The notes: a model not told the origin generated them from the sequence alone. Positions 1-5,688 are shown, counted from the first letter of the stretch. The stretch: DNA of 5,688 nucleotides from Deltaproteobacteria bacterium (GCA_019307645.1 JAFDJF010000202.1:1-5688); one strand, 5' to 3'. A program made the numbers and translations.

Positions 1-951
1 TGGATCGGAACAGAAGAACATCCCTTTGGCAGGGATCCGAATTCAGAAACCCCCGGGTTTGAAGTCGTCGGCGATTTCGAAAATGCCGGCATAGGCGCGG
101 AACTGATTATGCACAAGGGAGAAGTCCTGGTAACAACCTGGGGTTCCAGAACCGTAGCCGCAGGCTTGTACGCGTCAAATCCGATGCCTGCCGGTGGCTT
201 TACAAAAGACAACAAGGCCGTGTTTAAAAAAGTATTTGATGCAGCAGATTTCGATCCTGATCCGGTTACGGCAAATGGCTGGCTGATCGGCGCTTTGGCG
301 GAATTTGACGGATATGTCTACTGGGGGTCAATGCACCCAACAGGGCAGACTTATCATGCCCTCTGCTTTTTTTACCCGAAACTGCGCGGCTCAAAGGAGG
401 CTATTTTAAAATCCCACAGAAAAACCAGCGTGTTCAGAACGAATTTTGCAAATCCTGAAAAACCTGTAACTGAGCTTTTATATGGTGATAAAGAACTCTG
501 GGCTTTTAACGGCGCTGATTGGGAATTGAAACCAAACAAAGCGGGTTTAAGGCCTTTGTACGGGCCGTCTGGATTCGGAGAATTGTTCAATGACTATACC
601 TTTACGCTCATAAAGTGGAATAACAAGCTGTATCTTGGAACATTTGATGTTTCAGGCGGCGTAAAGACAATTATAGATGAAAATGTCGACGTAAAGGGAT
701 CTGAAGTGTTGAGAACAGTGGGTAAGCAGATAAAAGAAGGTGATTTCTATCCCGGGTTTGACCTATACCGTTTTGATTCAGCCGATTCCCCTGCAAAGGC
801 TGAAACGCTGACAGGCTTTGACAACCCTTGCAGCAACGGTGTTCGCAATGCGATTGTCATTAACGGTGACCTATACATAGGAACCACCACGGACAGCAAT
901 CTCGACTATATTCGCGGTGGCTGGCATATTTATAGGCTCACCGCGGAATAA
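1..951 (+). CDS. Beta-propeller-like repeat protein of unknown function, 3' part only
   Basis: The reading frame is open from the first base to the TAA at 949-951, so 316 C-terminal residues are visible and the true start lies upstream; the internal ATG at 109 has no need to be a start. I do not recognise the family. The visible part repeats a beta-hairpin-like pattern (hydrophobic strand, Gly or Asn turn, aromatic/aliphatic strand, then Gly-Thr/Ser): visible residues 34-47 (around HKGEVLVTTW), 94-110 (EFDGYVYWGS), 201-215 (KWNNKLYLGT) and 281-295 (INGDLYIGT), each followed by a polar loop and a short aromatic strand such as LYRF or IYRL. Such blades are typical of beta-propellers, which bind ligands or surfaces; an exported location is possible, but the N-terminus that would show a signal peptide is missing. 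The SDR gene follows after 58 bases on the same strand, so co-transcription is possible. Function unknown. Confidence 0.75.
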   Translation, partial: WIGTEEHPFGRDPNSETPGFEVVGDFENAGIGAELIMHKGEVLVTTWGSRTVAAGLYASNPMPAGGFTKDNKAVFKKVFDAADFDPDPVTANGWLIGALAEFDGYVYWGSMHPTGQTYHALCFFYPKLRGSKEAILKSHRKTSVFRTNFANPEKPVTELLYGDKELWAFNGADWELKPNKAGLRPLYGPSGFGELFNDYTFTLIKWNNKLYLGTFDVSGGVKTIIDENVDVKGSEVLRTVGKQIKEGDFYPGFDLYRFDSADSPAKAETLTGFDNPCSNGVRNAIVINGDLYIGTTTDSNLDYIRGGWHIYRLTAE

Positions 952-993
952 GATAAGGCAAATTCTGCTTCACGATCAGATAGATTTTCTAGA

Positions 994-1006
994 AAAGAGG
1001 TGATCA
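994..1006 (+). promoter_or_regulatory. Extended ribosome binding site of the first SDR gene
   Basis: AAAGAGGTGATCA matches the extended anti-Shine-Dalgarno complement (AAGGAGGTGATCA) with one mismatch. Its AGAGGTGA core ends 6 bases before the ATG at 1010, which fixes that start. Confidence 0.75.
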
Positions 1007-1009
1007 CAT

Positions 1010-1771
1010 ATGCGCAGACTGGATGGAAAAGTAGCCCTTATTACCGGGGCCGGCTCAGGAATTGGACAGGCAACAGCCACTCTCTTTGCCAGTGAAGGTG
1101 CAAAAGTCGTGGTTTCTGATATTTCTGCAGAAGGCGGTGAGAAGACTGTTGAAATTATCAAAGCTGATGGTAATGAAGCCATGTTTGTTAAAACTGATGT
1201 GACCCAAGCCTCAGAGGTAGAAAGGGCAATCGATATGGCTGTCAACACGTATGGCCGCCTTGACTGCGCCTTTAATAATGCCGGGGGAAACGTTGGAGAA
1301 GCGTCTCCCCTGGCAGAATCCAGTGAGGAGATCTGGGAGCGCGTCATTAATCTAAATCTCAAAGGTGTGTGGCTGTGCATGAAATATGAAATCATGCAGA
1401 TGCTCAAGCAGGGTAGCGGAGCGATCGTCAATGCGTCTTCCGTAGCAGGCCTTGTCGGATTTCCCGGCATGCCTGTTTACTCAGCCGGCAAGCATGGCGT
1501 CATCGGGCTGACAAAAACAGCAGCACTGGAGTATGCGCAGGCAGGCCTTCGAGTCAATGCTGTGTGCCCCAGCATGATCTACACACCTGCCATGGAGGCT
1601 GCAATTGCCGATTTCCCGGAGCTGGAAGCAAATCTAAAAAACGACATTCCCATAGGACGAATAGGAGGATCAAAAGAGATCGGCGAGGCTGTCGTCTGGC
1701 TGTGCTCCGATCAGGCATCGTTTGTAACCGGTCATGCCATGCCCGTTGACGGCGGCTTCATGGCAAAGTGA
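1010..1771 (+). CDS. Classical SDR-family oxidoreductase, probably NAD-dependent alcohol dehydrogenase
   Basis: A complete 253-residue classical short-chain dehydrogenase/reductase, a normal family length, which interconverts a hydroxyl and a keto group in the cytoplasm. Visible motifs: the dinucleotide-binding TGAGSGIG at residues 12-19, Asp37 at the end of beta-2 (typical of NAD rather than NADP preference), NNAG at 89-92, and the tetrad Asn116, Ser144, Tyr157, Lys161 in a YSAGK context, with VDGG at 246-249 near the C-terminus. The usual Pro-Gly after beta-6 is Pro187-Ser188. From memory, stretches such as AFNNAG and WLCMKYEI resemble the cyclic-alcohol/cyclohexadienediol dehydrogenase group (LinC/LinX-like), but substrate cannot be assigned. 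It lies 58 bases after the propeller-like gene and 83 bases before a second SDR, probably in one operon. Start chosen because of the strong ribosome binding site. Confidence 0.93.
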   Translation: MRRLDGKVALITGAGSGIGQATATLFASEGAKVVVSDISAEGGEKTVEIIKADGNEAMFVKTDVTQASEVERAIDMAVNTYGRLDCAFNNAGGNVGEASPLAESSEEIWERVINLNLKGVWLCMKYEIMQMLKQGSGAIVNASSVAGLVGFPGMPVYSAGKHGVIGLTKTAALEYAQAGLRVNAVCPSMIYTPAMEAAIADFPELEANLKNDIPIGRIGGSKEIGEAVVWLCSDQASFVTGHAMPVDGGFMAK

Positions 1772-1841
1772 ATGATGCACACCAAAAGCCGTGACTTTTC
1801 AAATTAAGGTGATACCAGCGCCATAGTAAATCATGCACCTG

Positions 1842-1848
1842 AAGGAGG
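1842..1848 (+). promoter_or_regulatory. Ribosome binding site of the second SDR gene
   Basis: A consensus AAGGAGG lies 6 bases before the ATG at 1855 and decides this start. The 83-base gap before the gene contains no convincing terminator; the only hairpin seen is a weak 5-bp AAAAG/CTTTT stem at 1784-1799. Confidence 0.85.
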
Positions 1849-1854
1849 ATTCAA

Positions 1855-2649
1855 ATGGGGCAGCGCGTTAAGGACAAGGTGGCTATTATTACTGGGGCGG
1901 GAACAGGCATTGGGGCAGCAACGGCCAGGCTTTTTGCACGTGAGGGTGCAACGGTTGCCATGTGTGGCCGCAGGATAGAACCGCTTCGGGCGGTAGCCAA
2001 AGAGATCGAGGATGCCGGCGGCAGGGCTGATCCTCAATCAGTAGATGTCAGCGACGATGTCGAGTTTACGGCTTTCGTAGAATCTATAAGGGAAAAGTAC
2101 GGCAGATTGGATATCATCGTTAACAACGCCTTCGGGATGGTCATGGGGATGCTTGAGAATATGAGTACTGAAGACTGGCATGCTGCTTTCAGTACAACTT
2201 TAGACGCCACTTTTTATGGGATTCGGGCCGCTATGCCGATCATGGCGAAACAGGGGCGAGGGTCTATCATAAACATTGGTTCCAGCGCCGGTCATGGAGG
2301 ACAAGCGGCTCTAGGTGCCTACGGTGCCGCCAAGGCCGCCATTGAAAATCTGACACGCACGGCTGCCATAGAGGGCGCGATGAGAAATGTGCGTGTCAAT
2401 ACAGTGACTCCCGGCTTTATCGCAACAGAGCCTGTGAAGGCCGCGTATACTGAGCCTGCCACGCTTCGCGCCATAGAAAACATCATTCCCCTGGGTCGTA
2501 TGGGTGAACCCGAGGAAGTTGCCAATGCCATTCTGTTCCTGGGTTCAGACGAGTCATCGTTCATAACCGGCGCGTGTCTGGTCGTGGATGGCGGGAACCT
2601 CGCCTCACTCGGAATTCCTCAACTGGATCAGAGTCCTGGTACGGATTAA
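1855..2649 (+). CDS. Second SDR-family oxidoreductase, probably NADP-type, catalytic Asn missing
   Basis: A complete 264-residue classical SDR, FabG/glucose-dehydrogenase-like in general sequence, clearly homologous to the SDR just upstream but divergent. Motifs: TGAGTGIG at residues 13-20; Arg39-Arg40 after beta-2, a basic pair that usually favours NADP(H); NNAFG at 90-94 in place of the common NNAG; Ser143, Tyr156 and Lys160 of the catalytic triad; Pro186-Gly187; VDGG at 244-247, then a 17-residue tail rich in Gly/Pro/Asp. Counting back 28 residues from the catalytic Ser, where SDRs normally have the tetrad Asn, gives Thr115. The proton relay may therefore differ, though some active SDRs vary here. 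The paired NAD-type and NADP-type enzymes could act on successive steps of one pathway or on opposite stereo-centres (inference). The substrate is unknown. A possible terminator follows at 2834. Confidence 0.92.
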   Translation: MGQRVKDKVAIITGAGTGIGAATARLFAREGATVAMCGRRIEPLRAVAKEIEDAGGRADPQSVDVSDDVEFTAFVESIREKYGRLDIIVNNAFGMVMGMLENMSTEDWHAAFSTTLDATFYGIRAAMPIMAKQGRGSIINIGSSAGHGGQAALGAYGAAKAAIENLTRTAAIEGAMRNVRVNTVTPGFIATEPVKAAYTEPATLRAIENIIPLGRMGEPEEVANAILFLGSDESSFITGACLVVDGGNLASLGIPQLDQSPGTD

Positions 2650-2749
2650 AAATCCCGGAGATGTGATTTATTCTTATTATTGGTGGAATCAGCTTTGTGG
2701 GTGATCAAGTGGACGCTGATGCCGAAAATAGGGTAGGGTGCTAAAAATA

Positions 2750-2917
2750 CTAAGTTTCTGAGATATTGGAAGCTCTCAGATTTGAATTTGTGACACTTTT
2801 GTGACATAAAACTTCCGTATTTTTCTTAGATGTAAGGCCGTTCAGAAGGTTGACGGCCTTCTTTTTTTTCGCCTGAGTCAGGTGTGCATAACGCATGGTC
2901 ATGGACACATCTTTATC
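2750..2917 (-). pseudogene. Tyrosine recombinase (integrase) remnant, C-terminal end with catalytic Tyr
   Basis: Reading the minus strand from 2917 gives 55 codons ending at TAG (2752-2750). The segment begins DKDVSMTMRYAHL, the hallmark of the C-terminal catalytic domain of tyrosine recombinases, in which the Tyr (codon 2890-2888) is the nucleophile that attaches to DNA. It continues with a lysine run, an AVNLLNGLT helix and a CHKSVTN tail, as in long phage/island integrases. Everything upstream in the gene, including the Arg-His-Arg catalytic residues, is absent, so it cannot be functional. It sits in a different frame from the N-terminal remnant next to it. It is too short and lacks a start, so it appears to be a decayed fragment. 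Confidence 0.8.
2834..2869 (+). terminator. Candidate rho-independent terminator of the SDR operon
   Basis: A perfect 8-bp stem AAGGCCGT (2834-2841) / ACGGCCTT (2853-2860), with an 11-base loop, is followed by C and eight T (2862-2869). On the plus strand this has the form of an intrinsic terminator for transcription coming from the SDR genes about 185 bases upstream. Caveat: the same bases encode the Lys-run and AVNLLNGL of the minus-strand integrase remnant, so the form may be inherited from coding sequence rather than selected as a terminator. Confidence 0.6.
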
Positions 2918-3080
2918 GGAGTCTTTTGGTTGATTGTTTGGTCCCTTCAGTGATTTTATTAAGAAAGGCCAAAACTTCGTCTGTGGTTATGACAACTATT
3001 TCTATATTCCCGATATAGCTGATAAAATTGTTTAGTAGGCTTTTATAGTTCCTCAGTGTACTTTTACTATAAATAGCCAT
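2913..3080 (-). pseudogene. Integrase remnant, N-terminal SAM-like core-binding domain
   Basis: From an ATG at 3080-3078 (or an in-frame TTG further upstream, at 3167) the minus strand encodes 55 residues with the pattern of the N-terminal SAM-like DNA-binding domain of tyrosine recombinases: YSKSTLRNYKSLLNNFISYIG, then ITTDEVLAFLNKITEG and TKRLR. This domain clamps DNA at the recombination site. In homologues the chain continues with a Tyr and another helix, but here a TAA comes right after TKRLR (2915-2913), and the following bases read as the C-terminal recombinase end in another frame. About 150-250 residues of the catalytic domain are missing. Either one integrase suffered an internal deletion or two different integrases were fused; the mismatched style of the two ends makes the second possible. 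No good ribosome binding site precedes the ATG. Confidence 0.75.
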
Positions 3081-3168
3081 CTGGTAATAAAAAAAAATGC
3101 AATGGCCTCTGATAATTTTATGATGCACCTCCCGGTTTGGGTTGTATGGGGTTTGCCTCGGCCTCAAT

Positions 3169-3201
3169 TATTTGATAAGGTTATGTATGCATTATCAAAT
3201 A
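3169..3201. repeat. Perfect 10-bp inverted repeat upstream of the integrase remnant
   Basis: TATTTGATAA (3169-3178) and TTATCAAATA (3192-3201) are exact reverse complements separated by 13 bases. It lies about 90 bases upstream (minus strand) of the integrase remnant's ATG. It could be an operator of the former integrase gene, a recombinase or excisionase binding site, or chance in AT-rich DNA. Confidence 0.55.
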
Positions 3202-3233
3202 TGCAATAATATTCGTTTGGCTCAAGGTTATGA

Positions 3234-3270
3234 ATTTGCCAAGCATACTTAACTGTTAGGCAAATCTAAC
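3234..3270. repeat. Overlapping small inverted repeats
   Basis: ATTTGCC (3234-3240) pairs with GGCAAAT (3259-3265); between and across them lie TAAC-T-GTTA (3250-3258) and GTTAG (3255-3259) / CTAAC (3266-3270). This density of symmetry in 37 bases suggests a protein-binding or recombination site left by the integrase element, but each arm is short and chance cannot be excluded. Confidence 0.35.
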
Positions 3271-3376
3271 TTCGATATCTTGCCAGTTGAATGCAATAGC
3301 CAAGCGGATTGAATAAGATCTTTACAATTATTCCATTTACGTCCCAATTAGCATAAGTTTTCCCGCCGATATAATA

Positions 3377-3405
3377 TTGACATACAACTCAATTTTCTAT
3401 ATACA
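3377..3405 (+). promoter_or_regulatory. Candidate sigma-70-type promoter for the glycyl radical enzyme gene
   Basis: A perfect -35 box TTGACA (3377-3382) is followed after 17 bases by TATACA (3400-3405), which matches TATAAT at four of six positions including the first two. Transcription would start near 3412 and give a leader of about 180 bases before the ATG at 3595. The region is AT-rich, so a chance match is possible, but the exact -35 box and ideal spacing make it the best candidate seen. Confidence 0.5.
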
Positions 3406-3415
3406 TTCTATATAG
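3397..3415. promoter_or_regulatory. Palindrome overlapping the candidate -10 box
   Basis: CTATATA (3397-3403), five bases CATTC, then TATATAG (3409-3415): a perfect 7-bp inverted repeat of 19 bases covering the candidate -10 element and start site. The position is ideal for a dimeric repressor that blocks the promoter. The regulator is not in the window. Confidence 0.4.
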
Positions 3416-3418
3416 TAA

Positions 3419-3544
3419 AGTTAGTTCTTATCCTTTTCCCATCAATTTTTCTTACTGGGCAGTGCAGATTTTACACTTCTTTGGAATATGAGACCCAATC
3501 TCTATGTTCATTAATCGGGCGAGTGCTCTAAACGAGAACTAACT
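3419..3544 (+). repeat. Long-range 10-bp inverted repeat in the leader
   Basis: AGTTAGTTCT (3419-3428) and AGAACTAACT (3535-3544) are exact reverse complements 106 bases apart. The first arm would be at the very start of the predicted transcript and the second lies between the two 12-bp direct repeats. The arms could pair in RNA to fold the leader, or could be two opposed binding sites for one regulator. Confidence 0.4.
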
Positions 3545-3562
3545 ACAAAAGAGTGCTCTAAA
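3521..3562. repeat. Tandem 12-bp direct repeat, 30-bp period
   Basis: GAGTGCTCTAAA occurs at 3521-3532 and again, without mismatch, at 3551-3562. The 30-base distance is close to three helical turns, so proteins bound at both would face the same side. Each copy contains the half-symmetric GAG-N2-CTC. The second copy ends 16 bases before the ribosome binding site, suggesting an operator or RNA element for the glycyl radical enzyme gene. Confidence 0.6.
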
Positions 3563-3578
3563 AGTAATCCAACTTCAT

Positions 3579-3587
3579 AAAGGAGGT
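3579..3587 (+). promoter_or_regulatory. Ribosome binding site of the glycyl radical enzyme gene
   Basis: AAAGGAGGT is a near-perfect Shine-Dalgarno sequence 7 bases before the ATG at 3595 and decides that start over the ATG at codon 12. Confidence 0.88.
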
Positions 3588-3594
3588 AGGATCA

Positions 3595-5688
3595 ATGAAC
3601 ATAACATCAGAACCAAAAAGAATTTCCATGGAGGAGAGCGTCAAAAGGGCCGTACCCTTTGATTGGGGGTATGGATCCACACCCCGTACCAAGAAGTTGC
3701 GAGATGCAATGTTTTGGAAAGCTTCAGTGACTGATAACGAGCTGGAGGACGCATCCGTCGGTCTGCCAAAATGTCGGTTTCGCCCGGGAGTCAGGATTGG
3801 TATGGATAGGACCCGCATTACAACCGCGGCGTTCAGGGAGACCGAGGGGCAGCCGAAGGTGCTGCAGTATGCCCGGATGGTTGAAAAGCTATGTGATGAG
3901 ATGCCCATTTTCATCAAGGAAGGCGAGCTTCTAGTGGGTGATCCCAACGGTGGAGCCGATAAAATCAGATGGTACCCGGAAACCAATGTGGACTGGATGC
4001 CGGAAGCGGTAACAACGGGAGGATTCGCCGGGCTTGTGACCGACGAGGAAAGGCGAGAGATCGTTGAAGACATCTGCCCCTATTGGAAGGAGAGGAGCAT
4101 AGTAGGCTTGGTCAAGTCAGCACTGCCCGAAGAAGTAGCGCCAGCAATTCTGAGTCATGGGACCTTTATCACCAACACCTGGGAGGCGGGGTTAGTCGCT
4201 CCATCCTGGGACTGGGACGTCTTGTACAGGGATGGATTGGCCGCCAGAATCGCATCGGCTGAGGCCAGCCTGAAAGAGCTGGATGAGAAAGTCACCGAGA
4301 TGGATCCGGGCGAGTATCTTGAGAAAAAGTACAACTGGCAGGCGATGGTGCGATGTGGCCGAGCGATCATTCGTTATGGGGAGAGACTGTCCGCCCTAGC
4401 CAGACAGCAGGCTGCAATAGAGCAGGACGATAAGCGCAGGAAGGAACTGGAAGAGATGGCAGAGATTCTGCAACATGTTCCTGCCAATCCGCCACGAACC
4501 TTCCATGAAAGCCTCCAGTTCTATTGGACCACGGAGGTAGTGGTCCACTACTTTGCCCGGTGGGGCGTCGCCAGTGGTGCCAGGTTTGACCAAATATGGT
4601 GGCCATATTATGAAGCTGATATGAAAGCGGGCCGGATCAAGAGGGAAGATGCGCTTGAATTAGTAGAGTGCCTCTTCATGAAGATCCAGGAGATCGGTTG
4701 TCCCCTAGAGTGGCCCCTCATATTTGCGGGCATATCGGGTTCCAATACTTTATACACCGCCAATATTTGCGGCACCACCCTGGATGGAAAAGACGCCTCC
4801 AATGATTTGAGCTGCATCGTCATGGAAGCCCTGGCCTATCTGCGCCTGACCCAGCCCCCGATGGCCCTACGCTACCACCCGGACATCGCGCCAGAGGTAA
4901 TGGAAACAGCCATTAATCTGGTGCGAACCGGTCTGGGCCATCCCTCCTATTTCAACGAAGATTTGCTGGAAAAGTGGGCACTGATGAGAGGCTATTCTCC
5001 CGAGGATGCAAAGAAAGCGCGGCCCATTGGGTGTGTCGCTTATAACATCATAGGCACGGCCCAGATATGTACCGGCCTGGTCAACGTCGGAACCCTTAAT
5101 TCCGTCATGGTCCTGGAAGATGTGCTGCACCGGAACGACCAAGAGACTAGAGCAGGGCATATCGTTTTTCCCGCCGGGAAAAAAGCGACCGAGATGCAGT
5201 CGGCAGATGAGTTGCTGGAAGCTTTTCTTGAGCGAGTCAAGTACTATTCGAAGATCGGGCAGGTTTCCTGGAATATCGTTCAGCAGGTCCTGATGGATCA
5301 CAAGCCGGATCCGGCCAATTCCCTCTTGAATGATGTGACGCTCGAGCGGGGAATCGACCTGTTACGCTTCAATAAAGAAGACGATACCTGGCCGAGTATC
5401 ATTGTCTATGCAGCAATCAATGCGTCCGACTCCCTTGCAGCTATCCAGAAGCTGATCTTCGATGAGAAGAAGTATACTATGGAGGAGTTATTAACCGCAT
5501 TGCAGACCAACTGGGAGGGGCACGAGGTGATGCATCAGGATTTCCTTAATGCGCCAAAGCATGGTAATGATGATGACTATGCTGATGACTGGGCGGTCAA
5601 GCTCCTCGTTGGCATGGATGACACGATCAAGTCCTTCAAGGATGGCTGGGGTTGTTCCTTTGGGATAGATTCGAGTACGGCCACCGGC
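3595..5688 (+). CDS. Glycyl radical enzyme (pyruvate formate-lyase-like), atypical active-site loop, 3' partial
   Basis: The frame is open from the ATG to the window end: 698 residues of a family usually about 780-900 long, so the C-terminal glycyl-radical domain with its Gly is missing. Family marks: PRTFHESLQFYW at residues 300-311, GARFDQ at 328-333 followed by a PYYEADMKAGRI stretch, GTTLDGKDASNDLS at 393-406, QPPMALRYH at 420-428, and Cys480 in IGCVAYN, the thiyl-radical cysteine. Members use a Gly radical, made by a radical-SAM activase, to pass the radical to Cys and then the substrate; they act in the cytoplasm and are destroyed by oxygen. The Glu of the common Gly-Cys-Val-Glu loop is Ala482, unlike diol/glycerol dehydratases, choline lyase and arylacetate decarboxylases. 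The double Cys of true pyruvate formate-lyase is also absent. The substrate is therefore unknown. No activase is visible; it may lie downstream. The gene appears to have its own promoter. Confidence 0.93.
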   Translation, partial: MNITSEPKRISMEESVKRAVPFDWGYGSTPRTKKLRDAMFWKASVTDNELEDASVGLPKCRFRPGVRIGMDRTRITTAAFRETEGQPKVLQYARMVEKLCDEMPIFIKEGELLVGDPNGGADKIRWYPETNVDWMPEAVTTGGFAGLVTDEERREIVEDICPYWKERSIVGLVKSALPEEVAPAILSHGTFITNTWEAGLVAPSWDWDVLYRDGLAARIASAEASLKELDEKVTEMDPGEYLEKKYNWQAMVRCGRAIIRYGERLSALARQQAAIEQDDKRRKELEEMAEILQHVPANPPRTFHESLQFYWTTEVVVHYFARWGVASGARFDQIWWPYYEADMKAGRIKREDALELVECLFMKIQEIGCPLEWPLIFAGISGSNTLYTANICGTTLDGKDASNDLSCIVMEALAYLRLTQPPMALRYHPDIAPEVMETAINLVRTGLGHPSYFNEDLLEKWALMRGYSPEDAKKARPIGCVAYNIIGTAQICTGLVNVGTLNSVMVLEDVLHRNDQETRAGHIVFPAGKKATEMQSADELLEAFLERVKYYSKIGQVSWNIVQQVLMDHKPDPANSLLNDVTLERGIDLLRFNKEDDTWPSIIVYAAINASDSLAAIQKLIFDEKKYTMEELLTALQTNWEGHEVMHQDFLNAPKHGNDDDYADDWAVKLLVGMDDTIKSFKDGWGCSFGIDSSTATG

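Larger units (their letters stand above)
2650..3594. other. AT-rich gap with recombinase debris and a promoter/leader region; no intact gene
   Basis: This stretch of about 940 bases has no intact gene on either strand. Region by region: 2650-2749 shows nothing recognisable; 2750-3080 holds two minus-strand tyrosine recombinase remnants, and a hairpin terminator candidate lies inside the first; 3169-3270 has inverted repeats; 3271-3369 shows nothing clear apart from an isolated TATAAT at 3370-3375 without a matching -35; 3377-3594 holds the likely promoter, leader repeats and ribosome binding site of the glycyl radical enzyme gene. Its low GC against both flanks, together with recombinase remnants, suggests a past insertion or deletion site. 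No tRNA or CRISPR array was seen. Confidence 0.7.

Noticed and set aside
976..1470. Long minus-strand open frame (164 codons) opposite the first SDR gene
   Set aside because: Antisense shadow of a well-supported SDR; its translation has no recognisable domain and there is no sensible ribosome binding site.
1784..1799. AAAAG/CTTTT hairpin between the two SDR genes as a terminator
   Set aside because: Only five mostly A-T pairs and no T-tract after the stem; too weak to separate the genes.
2787..2806. Direct repeat TTTGTGACA with 11-base period, resembling a paired regulator site
   Set aside because: On the minus strand it is the coding sequence for the CHKSVTN tail of the integrase remnant, so the repeat is explained by codons for similar residues.
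3247..3261. ACTTAAC and GTTAGGC, which fit the integron attC core-site consensus patterns RYYYAAC and GTTRRRY
   Set aside because: They are only one base apart, whereas attC needs a long imperfect stem between them; no cassette or integron integrase is present.
3370..3375. Perfect TATAAT hexamer as a promoter -10 box
   Set aside because: No acceptable -35 box lies 16-18 bases upstream (the bases there read ATTAGC); the TTGACA box just after it gives a better promoter.
3440..3475. TGGGCAGTGCAG as a sigma-54 promoter
   Set aside because: The GG and GC elements are not at the required -24/-12 spacing.
3558..5301. Several minus-strand open frames opposite the glycyl radical enzyme gene
   Set aside because: The plus frame shows continuous family motifs throughout; the antisense frames are low-complexity shadows without domains.

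Overview
The window looks like accessory DNA from an anaerobic bacterium, possibly a Desulfobacterota (sulfate-reducer-like) genome. The anaerobe call rests on a large, oxygen-sensitive glycyl radical enzyme. The phylum guess rests only on the general look of the integrase remnants and is weak. Coding DNA is of medium GC; the roughly 940-base gap in the middle is clearly AT-richer.

Layout: (1) 1-951, the 3' part of a gene whose product looks like a beta-propeller-type repeat protein of unknown function. (2) 1010-1771 and 1855-2649, two tandem classical short-chain dehydrogenases/reductases (SDRs) on the same strand, each with a strong ribosome binding site. The first has an NAD-type acidic residue after strand beta-2. 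The second has an Arg-Arg pair there, which fits NADP, and it lacks the usual catalytic Asn. (3) 2650-3594, a gap without an intact gene. It holds a hairpin plus T-tract that could end the upstream operon, two out-of-frame minus-strand remnants of tyrosine recombinase (the N-terminal DNA-binding domain and the C-terminal end with the catalytic Tyr), several inverted repeats, and a candidate promoter/leader region for the next gene. (4) 3595 to the window end, the first 698 codons of a glycyl radical enzyme of the pyruvate formate-lyase-like superfamily. It is cut off before the glycyl-radical Gly.

How they may fit together: the three upstream genes could be one transcript (gaps of 58 and 83 bases, no convincing terminator between them), so the SDRs would perform redox steps on hydroxyl/keto intermediates. 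The glycyl radical enzyme appears to be a separate unit with its own promoter, starting just beyond the recombinase debris. Whether its product feeds the SDRs cannot be decided from the sequence.

The most interesting item is this enzyme. Its catalytic Cys480 is in a Gly-Cys-Val-Ala-Tyr-Asn loop. The Glu two residues after Cys, seen in dehydratase, C-N lyase, C-S lyase and arylacetate decarboxylase members, is replaced by Ala. It therefore does not fit those known classes and may have an undescribed substrate. The leader in front of it has an unusual concentration of symmetric and repeated elements.
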